Positions 55,065 through 64,000 of a stretch of 64,000 nt of DNA are shown here, piece by piece. The DNA is taken from contig VJWM01000103.1 in the NCBI GenBank assembly GCA_010909165.1, positions 806,001-870,000 of the forward strand. Reading direction: 5' to 3'. Under the pieces are notes generated by a model. That model did not search any database, had not been told where the DNA came from, and saw only the letters and a program-made list of their open reading frames with translations. A program made the position numbers and the translations under genes. Source of the DNA: Anthoceros angustus. Taxonomy: Eukaryota > Streptophyta > Anthocerotopsida > Anthocerotales > Anthocerotaceae. Within the stretch, counting starts at the first letter, position 1; every line of letters starts with the position of its first letter.

Positions 55065-57009
55065 TTAAGGGCGCTTGGAGATAATGAGGGGTATTCCGAA
55101 CTGAGGCTGCAGCAGCATTGGGACGTGAGGTGCGTGACGATAGGAGGGAGATAGCGAGAACCGGAAGGTTTGCACAATACGCCCTAGAACAGCCTTCATC
55201 ACAAGCATGGCAAAGGACTGTCCGGGGCAGGTCCGAGGGCCGGTGGAGAAAGGGATATAGGCTGTGGGCATTTTGCAAGCATGCCTTACTCCGTTCTCGA
55301 ATCGCTCAGGCTTGAACTCGAGAGCATCCGGACCCCAGAGCTCCGGCAGGGTGTGCATTGCCAGTATTGAGACGTAAACACAGACGCCCTTGGGAATGAA
55401 GATGTCCCCTGCTTGAACGTCCTCGACTGCCTGCCTCACCGCGTTCGTGGTTGCAGGATACAGCCTGAGACTTTCCAGCAGAACCATTCCCACCTGTCAG
55501 GATTTTCAGCCAGAGAACTCACTCGTTAGCAGATTATCCACAGGCATGCGACCTGGTCAATCTTGCCACTTGGGCCGTATTTCTTACCACGTGGAGTTTG
55601 CTGGTCATCTCAGCAGTGAATCTGGTTTGGCCGTGGGTCACTTTATCCACTTCCGCCCTCGCCCTCTCCTGCCATTCTGGATGAAGGGCCAAGAGCATCA
55701 TGGTCCACTGCAACATTGCGCTGGTAGTCTCTTGCCCTACAATATAGAACGTGCTGCATTCGTCCAGAATATACTGCAACGAAGTTGCGTTGACATTCCC
55801 TGGCGTGCCAAACAGTTCGCTTGCCCGGATTATGAAGTCCAGTAGATCGGCGGGCCCTGCAGCTCCCTGCCCAGCTTCCAGCCTGTCTTGAATCGTGACG
55901 CGGAGTTCGTGTTCAATAGCCTTCTTGGTTCTCGCGATCTGTTTATTTCTTCGTGTGGGGAGATACCTGCCAGGACAGTGATTGCGAGGCATCTACACAC
56001 AGTGAGATGCCATATTGTGTGGCCCCTGCAAGCAGAGGTGGCAGCCAGCAACATACCTATACATAGGAATAGCAGAGAAGTAGGCATTGTTCCGGTTGAG
56101 AAGGGTGAGCTCAGCAGACCAGCTGAAGATCTTCTTTGCCGCCGAGTAATCTGTACCAAAGCTGGTTCGAGCCAGTATGTCGGCGGCCATCTTTCCGCAC
56201 CCGTCAGCAACATCAATTTCTGCGGAGCCACCAGCTCGGTCGACCGCTCGATCCCATTCGTCGATCACCTCGTTTGCGCAAGCCATGATCGTGTCCAGCA
56301 TCCCCTGCAGACCAGCGAGCCATGGCCCCGGCTACCCTAAAGAAATATAATAAGAGGAAGGTAAAAGTAATGAATTAGTCTGGACTCCCATACCGTACCT
56401 TGAGTCTGTCGAGATGGAAGGCAGGAACGATCAAGGCCCTGAGCTTAGCCCACACTTCTCCTTGCTGAACAACCAATCCGGTCTTTCCAAAAATTTGCTG
56501 CCTGTTCGTCTTCAACTGCTCCGACGGTCCAAAGCTGTGGAACTTGGTGGACATGACAATCCTGAGCAAGTTGACATCCGTGGTGCCCAGCACCGCGTCC
56601 ACGCCCCACCAGAACAGAAACGGATTGCCTGCACCCAGCAACGCCAACTTGGTCACGTCTGGCCACTCGAAGCAGTAGTGCTTGGAAAATGATACATGGC
56701 GTTGCGACACTGACCATACTGCTTCCTGGCTCTCCAAGCGAAGCGTTGTACTCTGGGCTCGATGTTATGACAGCCCACAGGCAAGTCGCTCTGCAATGCA
56801 GCCTTGCCCGCCTCCGCCATTTCGTAGCCATGCCCGATGAGCATGTTCCTCATGTTTAGCGGAGGACCCACGACTCCTTGCTTCCTCATCAAGCTCTGGA
56901 CGCGCATTTTGTGCCACCAGCCGCCGCTGTACTGGACTATCCTGACCAGCAAGGCGGCGAGCAATGCTGCCAGACATAGCCACCCAATGTCGTAGCCATG
57001 TTGCATCAT
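55065..57009 (-). CDS. Cytochrome P450, CYP72-clan-like
   Basis: Five exons on the minus strand (57009-56715, 56628-56399, 56304-56057, 55966-55588, 55493-55065) sum to 527 codons (526 aa) with consistent phases. P450s are ER-anchored haem monooxygenases. An N-terminal membrane anchor lies at residues ~9-25 (IGWLCLAALLAALLVRIV). Other marks are the I-helix (YIVGQETTS, ~332-340), ExxR E391-S-L-R394 in LLESLRLYP, FKPERF, and haem loop FSTGPRTCPG with Cys473. NPFLFWWGVDAVLGTTDVNL, PAFHLDRLKGML and length fit the CYP72 clan (non-A type), whose members include enzymes for hormones such as cytokinins, gibberellins and brassinosteroids. The family within the clan and the substrate cannot be assigned. 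An earlier in-frame start (57066) is possible. Confidence 0.9.
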
Positions 57010-57203
57010 CGTTGTGGGGAACAGGATGCCGGCAGATGAACTTCTTCCACCTGCACCCCGCAGCATTAGAATTGCTGGGACCCCGAGACGTTCCGAGTGG
57101 TTCTGTCATGTAGGAGCCAAAATGGGTTTCTGCTTTTCTGGCATACAGGCCAATAATTTTGCCCATCGAAAGCGACCGACGGTCCTCTTCAAGGAGTGGC
57201 GTC

Positions 57204-57830
57204 CACGAGTACTGATACCATCCAAGCTATGTACTACTCTTTCTTCTATTGTGTGCGGGCTCCTCAACATCTATGGGATACTTTATTATAAAAAAGAGAG
57301 GAAAAAATTCATCCACCCGGAAAACAAAGGAGGACAACCCATTATCCTCCCCTCAACATCTATGGGAGACTTTATTATAAAAAAGAGAGGAAAAAATTCA
57401 TCAACCCGGAAAACAAAGGAGGACAACCCATTATCCTCCCAACGAAGGGCACCATGCCACGGGACCCCCAACGATCGCCATCTCAAAACTACCAACGCCC
57501 TAAGAACTTCATGGTCAGTGAAAAGGCCTACTTAGCACTCGTGTCGATGAAGCCGCATCTCCACACGAGTAGTGATACCATCCAAGCTATGTACTTTCTT
57601 CTATTGTGTCTATGGGAGAGTTTATTATAAAAAAGAGAGGGAAAAATTCATCCACCCCGAAAACAAAGGAGGACAACTCATTATCCTCCCAACGAAGGGC
57701 ACCATGCCACGGGGCTAGCCCCAATTATCACCATCTCAAAACTACCAACGCCCTAAGAACTTCGTGGTCAGGGATGTGAAAAAGGCCTACTTAGCACTCG
57801 TGTTGAAGAAGCCGCATCTCCAGTGCTCGA
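57204..57830. repeat. Nested tandem repeats (85 bp and ~365 bp) at the retroelement 3' end
   Basis: An 85-bp module (TCTATGGGA(T/G)ACTTTATTA... to CATTATCCTCC) occurs twice in a row at about 57270-57440 and once more near 57608. A larger ~365-bp block, starting ACGAGTA(C/G)TGATACCATCC, occurs at 57207 and 57567. These lie downstream (minus orientation) of the degenerate non-LTR element and may be its 3' UTR. Confidence 0.75.
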
Positions 57831-57834
57831 TGTT

Positions 57835-58985
57835 GTTCTGTAGATACGGTTCGTTTACGCTCTCTGCAGAGGGATGAAAACCCTCTGCCAAAGAAAGCAA
57901 CAATATAAGAAAGGGGAGGCCAACCCTATTCTTCCGGCCGTGATAAGCTTTGGTGCAGGCCTCGACGAACCTGGAGAAATTCTTGACCATGGCTCGGTGG
58001 GTCTCGATGGTAAGAGGGACGAAGGCGTGGACCTTAGCCCTTGTGCATCCATCCATCCGCTGCCCAACCCTCGACATCCACTGATGAGTGTTACCCATGT
58101 CAGCAAAGAGAGATTTTATTGAGGTGAAAAAACAATGGAAAAAGCCCATGTAGGAGGGGACAACCAAAGGAGACCAGGGGATCGAGGTGAAGAGGAGCAA
58201 CTAAGCTCCCTACCTAAAGTCACCTCACCCACAATGTCATATGCGGGAAGAATAAGCGGCTTGCAAACCACGGAGGTAGAGGAAGATCGTCACCTCATGC
58301 CGCCTTGTGGAGGATCGTCGTTGAGGCGCCGTTGAAGGCAATTGAAACCCGTTGTCGGAAGTATGCTGTAATGCAGAGGATGAAAACCCTCGCCAAAGAA
58401 AGCAACAATATAAGAAAGGGAGGCCAACCCTATTCTTCCTAGTGATAAGCTTTGGTGCGAGCCTCGGCGAACTGGAGAAATTCTTGACCATGGCTCGGTG
58501 GGTCTCGATGGTAAGAGGGACGAAGGCGTGGACCTTAGCCCTTGTGCATCCATCCATCCGCTGCCCAACCTCGACATCCAGCGATGAGTGTTACCCATGT
58601 CGACAAGAGATTTTATTGAGGTGAAAAAACAATGGAAAAAGCCCATGTAGGAGGGGACAACCAAAGGAGACCAGGGGATCGAGGTGAAGAGGAGCAACTA
58701 AGCTCCCTACCTAAAGTCACCTACTGCACCCACAATGTCATATGCAGGAAGAATAAACGGCTTGCAAACCACGGAGGTAGAGGAAGATGCGTCACCTACT
58801 GTCGCCGCCTTGTGGAGGATCGTCGTTGAGAGCGCCCGTTGAAGGGCAATTGAAACCCGTTGTCGGAAGTATGCTATGAAGTACGAGAGGGATAGCCCCG
58901 CAGTGTCTACGCATGGTAAGCTTTGGCAGGACTTGACAAATTTGTCAAAGTCCTCGACCATTACCCCATCGTTTCTAGTGCAAGC
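57835..58985 (-). repeat. ~500-bp tandem duplication of a retroelement 3' coding end
   Basis: Two full copies and a partial third, spaced about 500 bp. Matching words include CAATATAAGAAAGGG at 57900 and 58404, and GTGAAAAAACAATGGAAAAA at 58122 and 58620. Read on the minus strand each copy has FVPLTIETHRAMVKNF-like sequence; the third copy reads FIPLALET with a stop. This resembles the C-terminal end of the adjacent reverse-transcriptase element. All copies are frameshifted. Confidence 0.7.
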
Positions 58986-60351
58986 GGAATAAAGAGGTGG
59001 CCGCTTGCATCACGCTATATTTGCGGACCTTGAGCCGCTCGGTGACCCAACACGGGCGGTTAGTGATGACTGGCGGAGATGGTGTCTCGTGTAGGATCGG
59101 TAACCACCACATCGCCACGAGCACAGTACCGGAGTGCAGTCGACCATTGAGCGACACATGCGGAGTATAGATCCGCTCCCTCCGGGCCATGTGGCCGCTT
59201 TCGCGGCGATGGCGAATATGTGTGATGGCATCATGAGTGGCAATCACGATGACCCGTGGAGACAACGAGCAAGGTGTACCCCGAATCATCGAGGCGAGCC
59301 GCTTTCAAGTAAGGGCGAAGAAGCCACGGTGGAGCGGGCCAAGGCGGAATCGCATCGCGATGGTGAAGGTGGTTGGTGCGATGTGAAACCCGTATGCATG
59401 GGCGGGCCAATAGCCAAGCACTGCGCCCTTCGAACAAGAGCGGCCGCTCTTGTGGACACAGGGATGGAGGGTCTGGAGGATGATCGAAAGCCCGCCGAGC
59501 TGCTTCTCGAGCATGGATGCCTGCAACCCCCTGAAACCATCAGTAATAAATGTCGAGAAAGGAGGGAAGTCCTTCCAAGCATCCACTGATAACGTGTCCC
59601 TAGCTTGCCTCAAGGGCGTTTGGAGAGAAGGTTCCCTCCTCCACACTGATACGAGATCCTCCGGAAAGGGCCTGTCATGGAGGATGAACCGAGCAAGGCG
59701 AGAGGGCCAAATGCGCCGAAGCCGGGAAGAGACCTCCAGCGAGGCGAGCTGTGCCTCAAATTGCAGTAGGGGCGCTTGCCGTGGCGAGATCGCCCATAGG
59801 GCACTCAAAAGCCCCTGAGCCCAGGATGTCCCCTAGAGTATCCATAATCTTTCTATCAAACCGCCGCAGCCGGGACAAAAGCGTCGGGGATGGAGGCAGC
59901 GTACGGATGAGGTAACCAGGGCGCCTAGCAAAACAGGACGAAAGAATTCCAAAGGCCACCTGTGTGTCCTCCAACAAAGAGAGGTCCTCGACATGGGAGA
60001 GGTCCTCTGCGAGAGCCTGGTCCAGGAAGCTCCCGATGAAGTCAGGGGAACCGAAGGGGACCCCTAGAATCCGCAATCCCAAAGCCGGAGCAATCTCCCT
60101 AGCGGGAAACTGCAAAGTAGGTAGAATCCCCGACGGAGACCAAACGCGGCACTTGGACAGCTTGACCTTCAAGCCCACCAAAGAAAGCTTATGAGAGAAG
60201 AGTTCAAAGGCCTCCTTAACTTTGTCCCTAGGCCCGAGGATGTGAGAGTCATCTGCCAGCGAAGGGAAGACACAGTCGCGCGTTGAGAAGGCGGCCCTAG
60301 ATAGGGCCCTATAGTGAGCAATGGCGAAGAGAGCACCGCCCAGGGGGTCGC
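58986..60351 (-). mobile_element. Degenerate non-LTR (LINE-like) retroelement, interrupted
   Basis: Minus-strand reverse transcriptase remnant. From the 60351 junction it reads DPLGGALFAIAHYRALSR, then FPSLADDSHILGP with the catalytic A-D-D box, then GLRILGVPFGSPDFIGSF. The C-terminal region continues in other frames, with QLASLEVSSRLRRIWPSRLA near 59700 and ATHDAITHI near 59230. There are several frameshifts and stops. The N-terminal part of the RT is missing because the Ty3/gypsy element begins exactly here. It should resume beyond the window's right end. No intact protein. Confidence 0.75.
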
Positions 60352-60529
60352 TGTTAGGCGATATACGAGTGTTAGGCAACATACGGACACATATGTATAC
60401 CTTGCCCGATACGATGTACTGTACGAGCCACCGCCATGGCTGTGGATATAAATGGAGAACTGCGGCGAGCAGGCGGTACATGTAAGGCAAAGTTTTTTGG
60501 TACTCTTCACCGCCTCTGAGCTTAAGAAC
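60352..60529 (+). repeat. 5' LTR of the gypsy element (~178 bp)
   Basis: Short LTR beginning TGTTAGG, with an internal near-repeat of GTTAGGC(G/A)A and a GGATATAAATGG TATA-like box near 60440. The right edge is set by the primer-binding site and is accurate to about 20 bp. Confidence 0.6.
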
Positions 60530-60541
60530 TGGTATCAGAGC
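60530..60541 (+). promoter_or_regulatory. Primer-binding site for initiator tRNA-Met
   Basis: TGGTATCAGAGC is the standard plant retrotransposon primer site complementary to the 3' end of initiator tRNA-Met. Confidence 0.85.
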
Positions 60542-60641
60542 CTCGTCCAACGTTCAGGACGTGCAGGCGTGGTTGCGGGGACGAAGGAGTTGGCCAAGGG
60601 CTGTGTCTGACACGCTTCGGCAATAGGAATTTGAAGCAGCC

Positions 60642-61560
60642 ATGGGGGAGCCTGGCGTGGATGCTCGGCAGCTAGCATAGCTGCTGGCTGCCTCAAATGA
60701 AAGGATTGCCCAGTTGGAACGGGCATCGAGTGAGCGGATTGCTCACCTTGAGCAAGCGTTACAAGCGGCCTTGCAAATCCATCAGGACCCTATGTCACGG
60801 CTTCAAGGTATGGAAAAGGTAAAGGGATCAAGGCCAGAGAACTTCGATGGGAAAGAGGAGCTAGGGGCAGTGGATAACTGGATTGATCAAGTGAAAAGGT
60901 ATGTGCGCCTACAGTTGGTGCCCCCACCTCTGCAGGGAGATCTGGCAGCCGGATTTTTGCGGGGCAGGCGTCTGCTTGGTGGCTACGGCCTTGGTCAGTC
61001 TGCAGCTTGCCGACTTCACGGTTAGATGAGTTTTGATAGCCCTCCGAACCACGTTTGTTCCACGGAGGGTCGAGGTCGCCGAGATAAATTAGTGGCGGTG
61101 CGGAGGAAGAGTGTTGTTGAATACAATCGTGAGTTTTTGGAGCTGGTGATGGCCATACCGATATGAGTGAAGCGAAACACGAGACCGCTACACTCGAGGA
61201 TTGAAGTTCACAGTTCGCAAGAGGTGAAACTACGGGTGCCGGACATTGCGGGATGCAATGACACTAGCAACGCAGATGCCCTTTACTACGGTGCGATGCG
61301 GGATAAGGGATGGGGCCGAGGGCTACGTGGAGGACGGACTTCTAGCCCTAGTTCGAGCGGTGCCTATGGAGCTTGGGCGGATTCAAATTTCGAGGCCGAT
61401 GTTTTAATTGTAGCGAATGGGGGCCTGAGCTAGTGTGTGCCTCCATGCTAGAACGAGCTCGGGAGGCAAGGCCACAGGCGGCAATACCACTCTGGCGAGC
61501 ACGGTTGAATGAGATAGTAGCTATGGCGGTGGAGACCCAAAGGCGGAAAACACATGGGCA
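60642..61560 (+). pseudogene. gag remnant with damaged zinc knuckle
   Basis: ATG 60642 opens a gag-like frame that hits TAG after 12 codons. It reopens with heptad-type sequence (ASSERIAHLEQALQAALQI) and NFDGKEELGAVDNWI, typical of Ty3 gag. Near 61110 SVVEYNREFLELVMAI appears in another frame. CFNCSEWGPE at about 61397 is a CCHC knuckle with the histidine replaced by proline. Breaks are spread throughout. Confidence 0.65.
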
Positions 61561-61563
61561 TGG

Positions 61564-62782
61564 CACTACTAGGAAAGGATACTTTACAAGCCAAAATTAC
61601 AACGGGCATTACAACGCCTTTACTAAGTCATAGTAAAACCCCGTAGTAAATACACCTTAGTAATATCCATAGTAAAAGTATATACGCGTATGTGTGCGCT
61701 TCGTTTATGCCGCCTCAATTCTCATTTCGATCGATTGGGTTCCAGAGGTTTTGTTCTTTGTCTTGCGGCTCGGTTGTGGAAGGCAGGCGACCAAGCTAAG
61801 CGCTATGGCTTTCAACACTGGTCATGGGATCGCAATTTTTGAGGACGACCAGAAAGAGCTCGCTGCTCTTATCGACAAGCCCGGCTCCCTTTCTCACCAA
61901 TATCGTGGCGTCGTCGTGGTGCACAAGCACGTTGACAAGCTAGGCGTGTGCGGGGAGGTGCGAGGTTTGCCAATCGGACGGATGTTAGGAGCAGAAGGCG
62001 GTGCACAGGCTTGAGGATTTTCACGGCTACCACCTCCTTGTGGCGGTGGAGAAGGTGGTTGGCATTGAGAACACGGAATTGGCGTGTGGTGGGTGAGGAG
62101 AGGATGCACGCCCGAGGCGGGGACTGGCAGCGTCGCATCCGGTATAGATTACGAGTGAGATCGTCGCCATCCCGTTTTGTTGTGCTAATTCTTGGTGTTG
62201 ATGTTGTGTTTGTTTTGGTGACCGACCCATAGTTTTTGGGTGAGCACGTCTCTCAATAAAGCGGCCACCTTTTCATTCGAGTTCTGAACCCTTCCTCAAA
62301 CCCTATACCATATGCACATGAATGCTCACATACCTTTGATCCTCATTGTAAACCGGCGTGTTGTTGTAAGGTATGTATATACTGCGTTGTAAAAGCCCGT
62401 TGTAAAACTTGACAATGCGTTGTAAACCACTTCCCATTGTAAGTAGACCATGGGCCGTTGTAAAAGAAAATCGTTGTAAGCAGGCGTGATGGTGTTTACT
62501 AAATGCGTTGTTATGTGACACATTCATTGTTGTAAAGTCATTGATCGGATCTATCGTGTTGCAACCCGGAAGAGCCCTCGTAGTAAAGTAGCTTTCGTTA
62601 TGCCACGTCATCGAATAGCGGTGGCTAAATACACCCGTAGTAAAACACTAGAGCTCACAGTAACACGAATGGCTATACAAGAAAATAATCCATGAACCAT
62701 GAAGCCCGTTGTAAATCGACTTGAGCACGAAATCTCCCTGTTCTAAAAACAGCCTATAGTAAAGGCCGTTTTCCTAGTAGTG
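61564..62782. mobile_element. Non-autonomous CACTA (En/Spm) DNA transposon
   Basis: A 1219-bp element with terminal inverted repeats CACTACTAGGAAA at the left and TTTTCCTAGTAGTG at the right. It is flanked by a perfect 3-bp target duplication TGG (61561-61563 and 62783-62785). Subterminal regions carry many copies of GTTGTAAA or TAGTAAA in both orientations, as expected for transposase-binding repeats. It encodes no recognisable transposase, so it needs one in trans. The clean ends and target site suggest fairly recent insertion. Confidence 0.92.
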
Positions 62783-62785
62783 TGG

Positions 62786-63175
62786 CCGAGGGGAAGCGGC
62801 CATAGCATGTTGATTAGCCCCCATCCAAGGCGAAAGTGCAGGAATCTCTTACGTATACGAGTGTGGATGGCGTGTTTGTGCCATCCTCGTGAATGTGGAG
62901 CAAGTTGTAATTTCATGTCAACACGGTTTGCCCGAGCTGAATTTGGACACAAGAAAGCGACTAGGGTTTGTCACTTTCGCGAATGGGGAGCGATCCTTTG
63001 CCGGGGCCAAAGTAAGTGTGTACCTCTTAGGATAGGGCGCTTTGGATTACATTCGTTGCACAATAACTCCGTTGCGATTAATTGTGATGTAATCTTGGGG
63101 ATGGAGTGGTTGGAGGAATGTAATCCTAATATTTCTGGAAGGAGAGACGGATGCGGTAGAGCGGCTGTTTAGCTG
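62786..63175 (+). pseudogene. Aspartic protease remnant of the gypsy element
   Basis: After the CACTA element the gypsy sequence resumes. CDVILGMEWLEECNPNI near 63085-63135 is the conserved end of a Ty3 protease domain. The catalytic D-S/T-G motif is not visible, and the frame is broken by stops. Confidence 0.55.
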
Positions 63176-63222
63176 CTCATGAGTCGCTTGGGCCTGCACC
63201 ACCAACAACGGATAATGAAGTT

Positions 63223-64000
63223 GTGGCGTTTTCAGCTTCAGTTCGAGAAGATGTTGTAGATAAGAAAGGTCTTGTGGATAGTTCGGCAGTAGGTCAAGTT
63301 CAGACCCTGCTACAGGAGTTTCAAGATGTGGTTGTTCAAGGGTTGCCACCAAGGCTTCCCCCTCGTAGAGCTGTGGATCATAAGATAGAGTTGACTCACT
63401 CGGGCATCAAGCCCCCATACCGTTCAGTGTATCGATTATCACCCACGGAATTGGAGGAAGCTCGATGCCAGACTGAAGCCCTTTTGCAGAAAGGATTCAT
63501 CCGTCCTTCAAAGTCTCCGTATGGGGCCCCTATTCTCTTCACGGCAAAAGGCAGGGACTACGTATGTGCATGGACTATAGAGGACTCAACAATATCACCA
63601 AACGAAATTGCTACCCCTACCACGGATTGATGAGATGCTTGAGCAATTGCAAGGGGCCAAGTACTTCACGAAGTTAGATTTGGCAGCCGGGTATCACCAA
63701 ATCCGTATTGCTGATGAAGACATCGAGAAGGCGACTTTTAACACGAGGGATGGGCACTATGGTGGCTAGTCATGAGTTTTGGTTTGGTTAATGCTCCTAG
63801 CACTTTCCAAAGAATCGATGAGCGACACTATCGTGATTTAATCGGAAAGGGTGTTGGTTTATTTAGATGATATACTCATCTGACAAGATGAGAGCATATT
63901 ACTTTACTACGAGAAGTCCTGCTTAGGTTACGGAGGCGAAGCTATTCATCTGACAAGCGAAGTGTGAATTCACCTTACCGAGTACCTTGGACACATAGTT
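63223..64000 (+). pseudogene. Reverse transcriptase remnant of the gypsy element (cut by window end)
   Basis: Begins with LQEFQDVVVQGLPPRLPPRR and IKPPYRSVYRLSPTELEE, continuing to KGFIRPSKSPYGAPILF. After a frameshift near 63560 it reads MDYRGLNNITKRNCYP, GAKYFTKLDLAAGYHQIRI, FGLVNAPSTFQR and the catalytic box LVYLDDILI (YLDD at 63860-63871). It ends with EYLGHIV at the window edge. At least three frameshifts; not functional. Confidence 0.85.

Larger units (their letters stand above)
60352..64000 (+). mobile_element. Ty3/gypsy LTR retrotransposon, degenerate (3' end outside window)
   Basis: Starts with TGTTAGGCGATATACG inside a LINE-like element. Order is LTR, primer site, gag, zinc knuckle, (CACTA insertion), protease remnant, reverse transcriptase, which is the Ty3/gypsy order. 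Every coding module carries stops or frameshifts, so the copy is dead. The 5-bp sequence GTCGC at 60347-60351 is the presumed left target-site copy; the right copy lies outside. Confidence 0.85.

Overview
The window is nuclear DNA of a green plant. The evidence is short GT-AG introns of about 80-130 bp, plant-type homologues (MAP65, CHR8/CSB, molybdenum aldehyde oxidase, a CYP72-clan-like P450) and a Ty3 element primed by initiator tRNA-Met. Compact genes beside a large repeat block suggest a seed-free land plant or close relative, but I cannot name a species. No RNA gene or CRISPR array was seen.

Layout. 1-8133 (+): 3' part of an ATM kinase gene (FAT, PI3K-like kinase and FATC regions). 8344-10667 (-): an eight-exon WD40-repeat gene, convergent with ATM. 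11105-36781: five head-to-tail copies of an unusual unit of about 5.2 kb. Each copy carries a degenerate minisatellite, two near-identical TATA modules, a ubiquitin-like reading frame, a GC-rich CCTAGG-containing repeat block and a second short conserved frame. 38221-41646 (+): MAP65/PRC1/Ase1 microtubule bundler. 42193-42579 (+): thioredoxin-like Clot protein. 42944-43318 (-): SF3b p14 splicing subunit. 43490-45380: AT-rich transposon relics, including a diverged inverted piece of the 5.2-kb unit. 45570-49147 (+): CSB/ERCC6-type SNF2 ATPase (CHR8-like). 49777-54833 (+): aldehyde oxidase. 55065-57009 (-): cytochrome P450, convergent with the oxidase. 57200-64000: a transposon nest. A minus-strand non-LTR retroelement with duplicated 3' end is interrupted by a Ty3/gypsy element, which is itself interrupted by a 1219-bp CACTA element with exact inverted ends and a 3-bp target duplication.

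For MAP65, CSB, aldehyde oxidase, P450 and the WD40 gene I placed introns by hand. In each case the exon lengths sum to a multiple of three and join family-conserved peptides, so these models are fairly secure. ATM exons are placed from conserved blocks. ATM and CSB both serve DNA-damage responses, but nothing in the sequence suggests the genes here work as a cluster.

The best candidate for something undescribed is the five-unit array with its ubiquitin-like gene. The copies differ mostly by small indels at CG/CTG/CAG sites. That is what base-calling trouble at methylated cytosines would produce, so the apparent frame breaks in four of the five copies may not be real.
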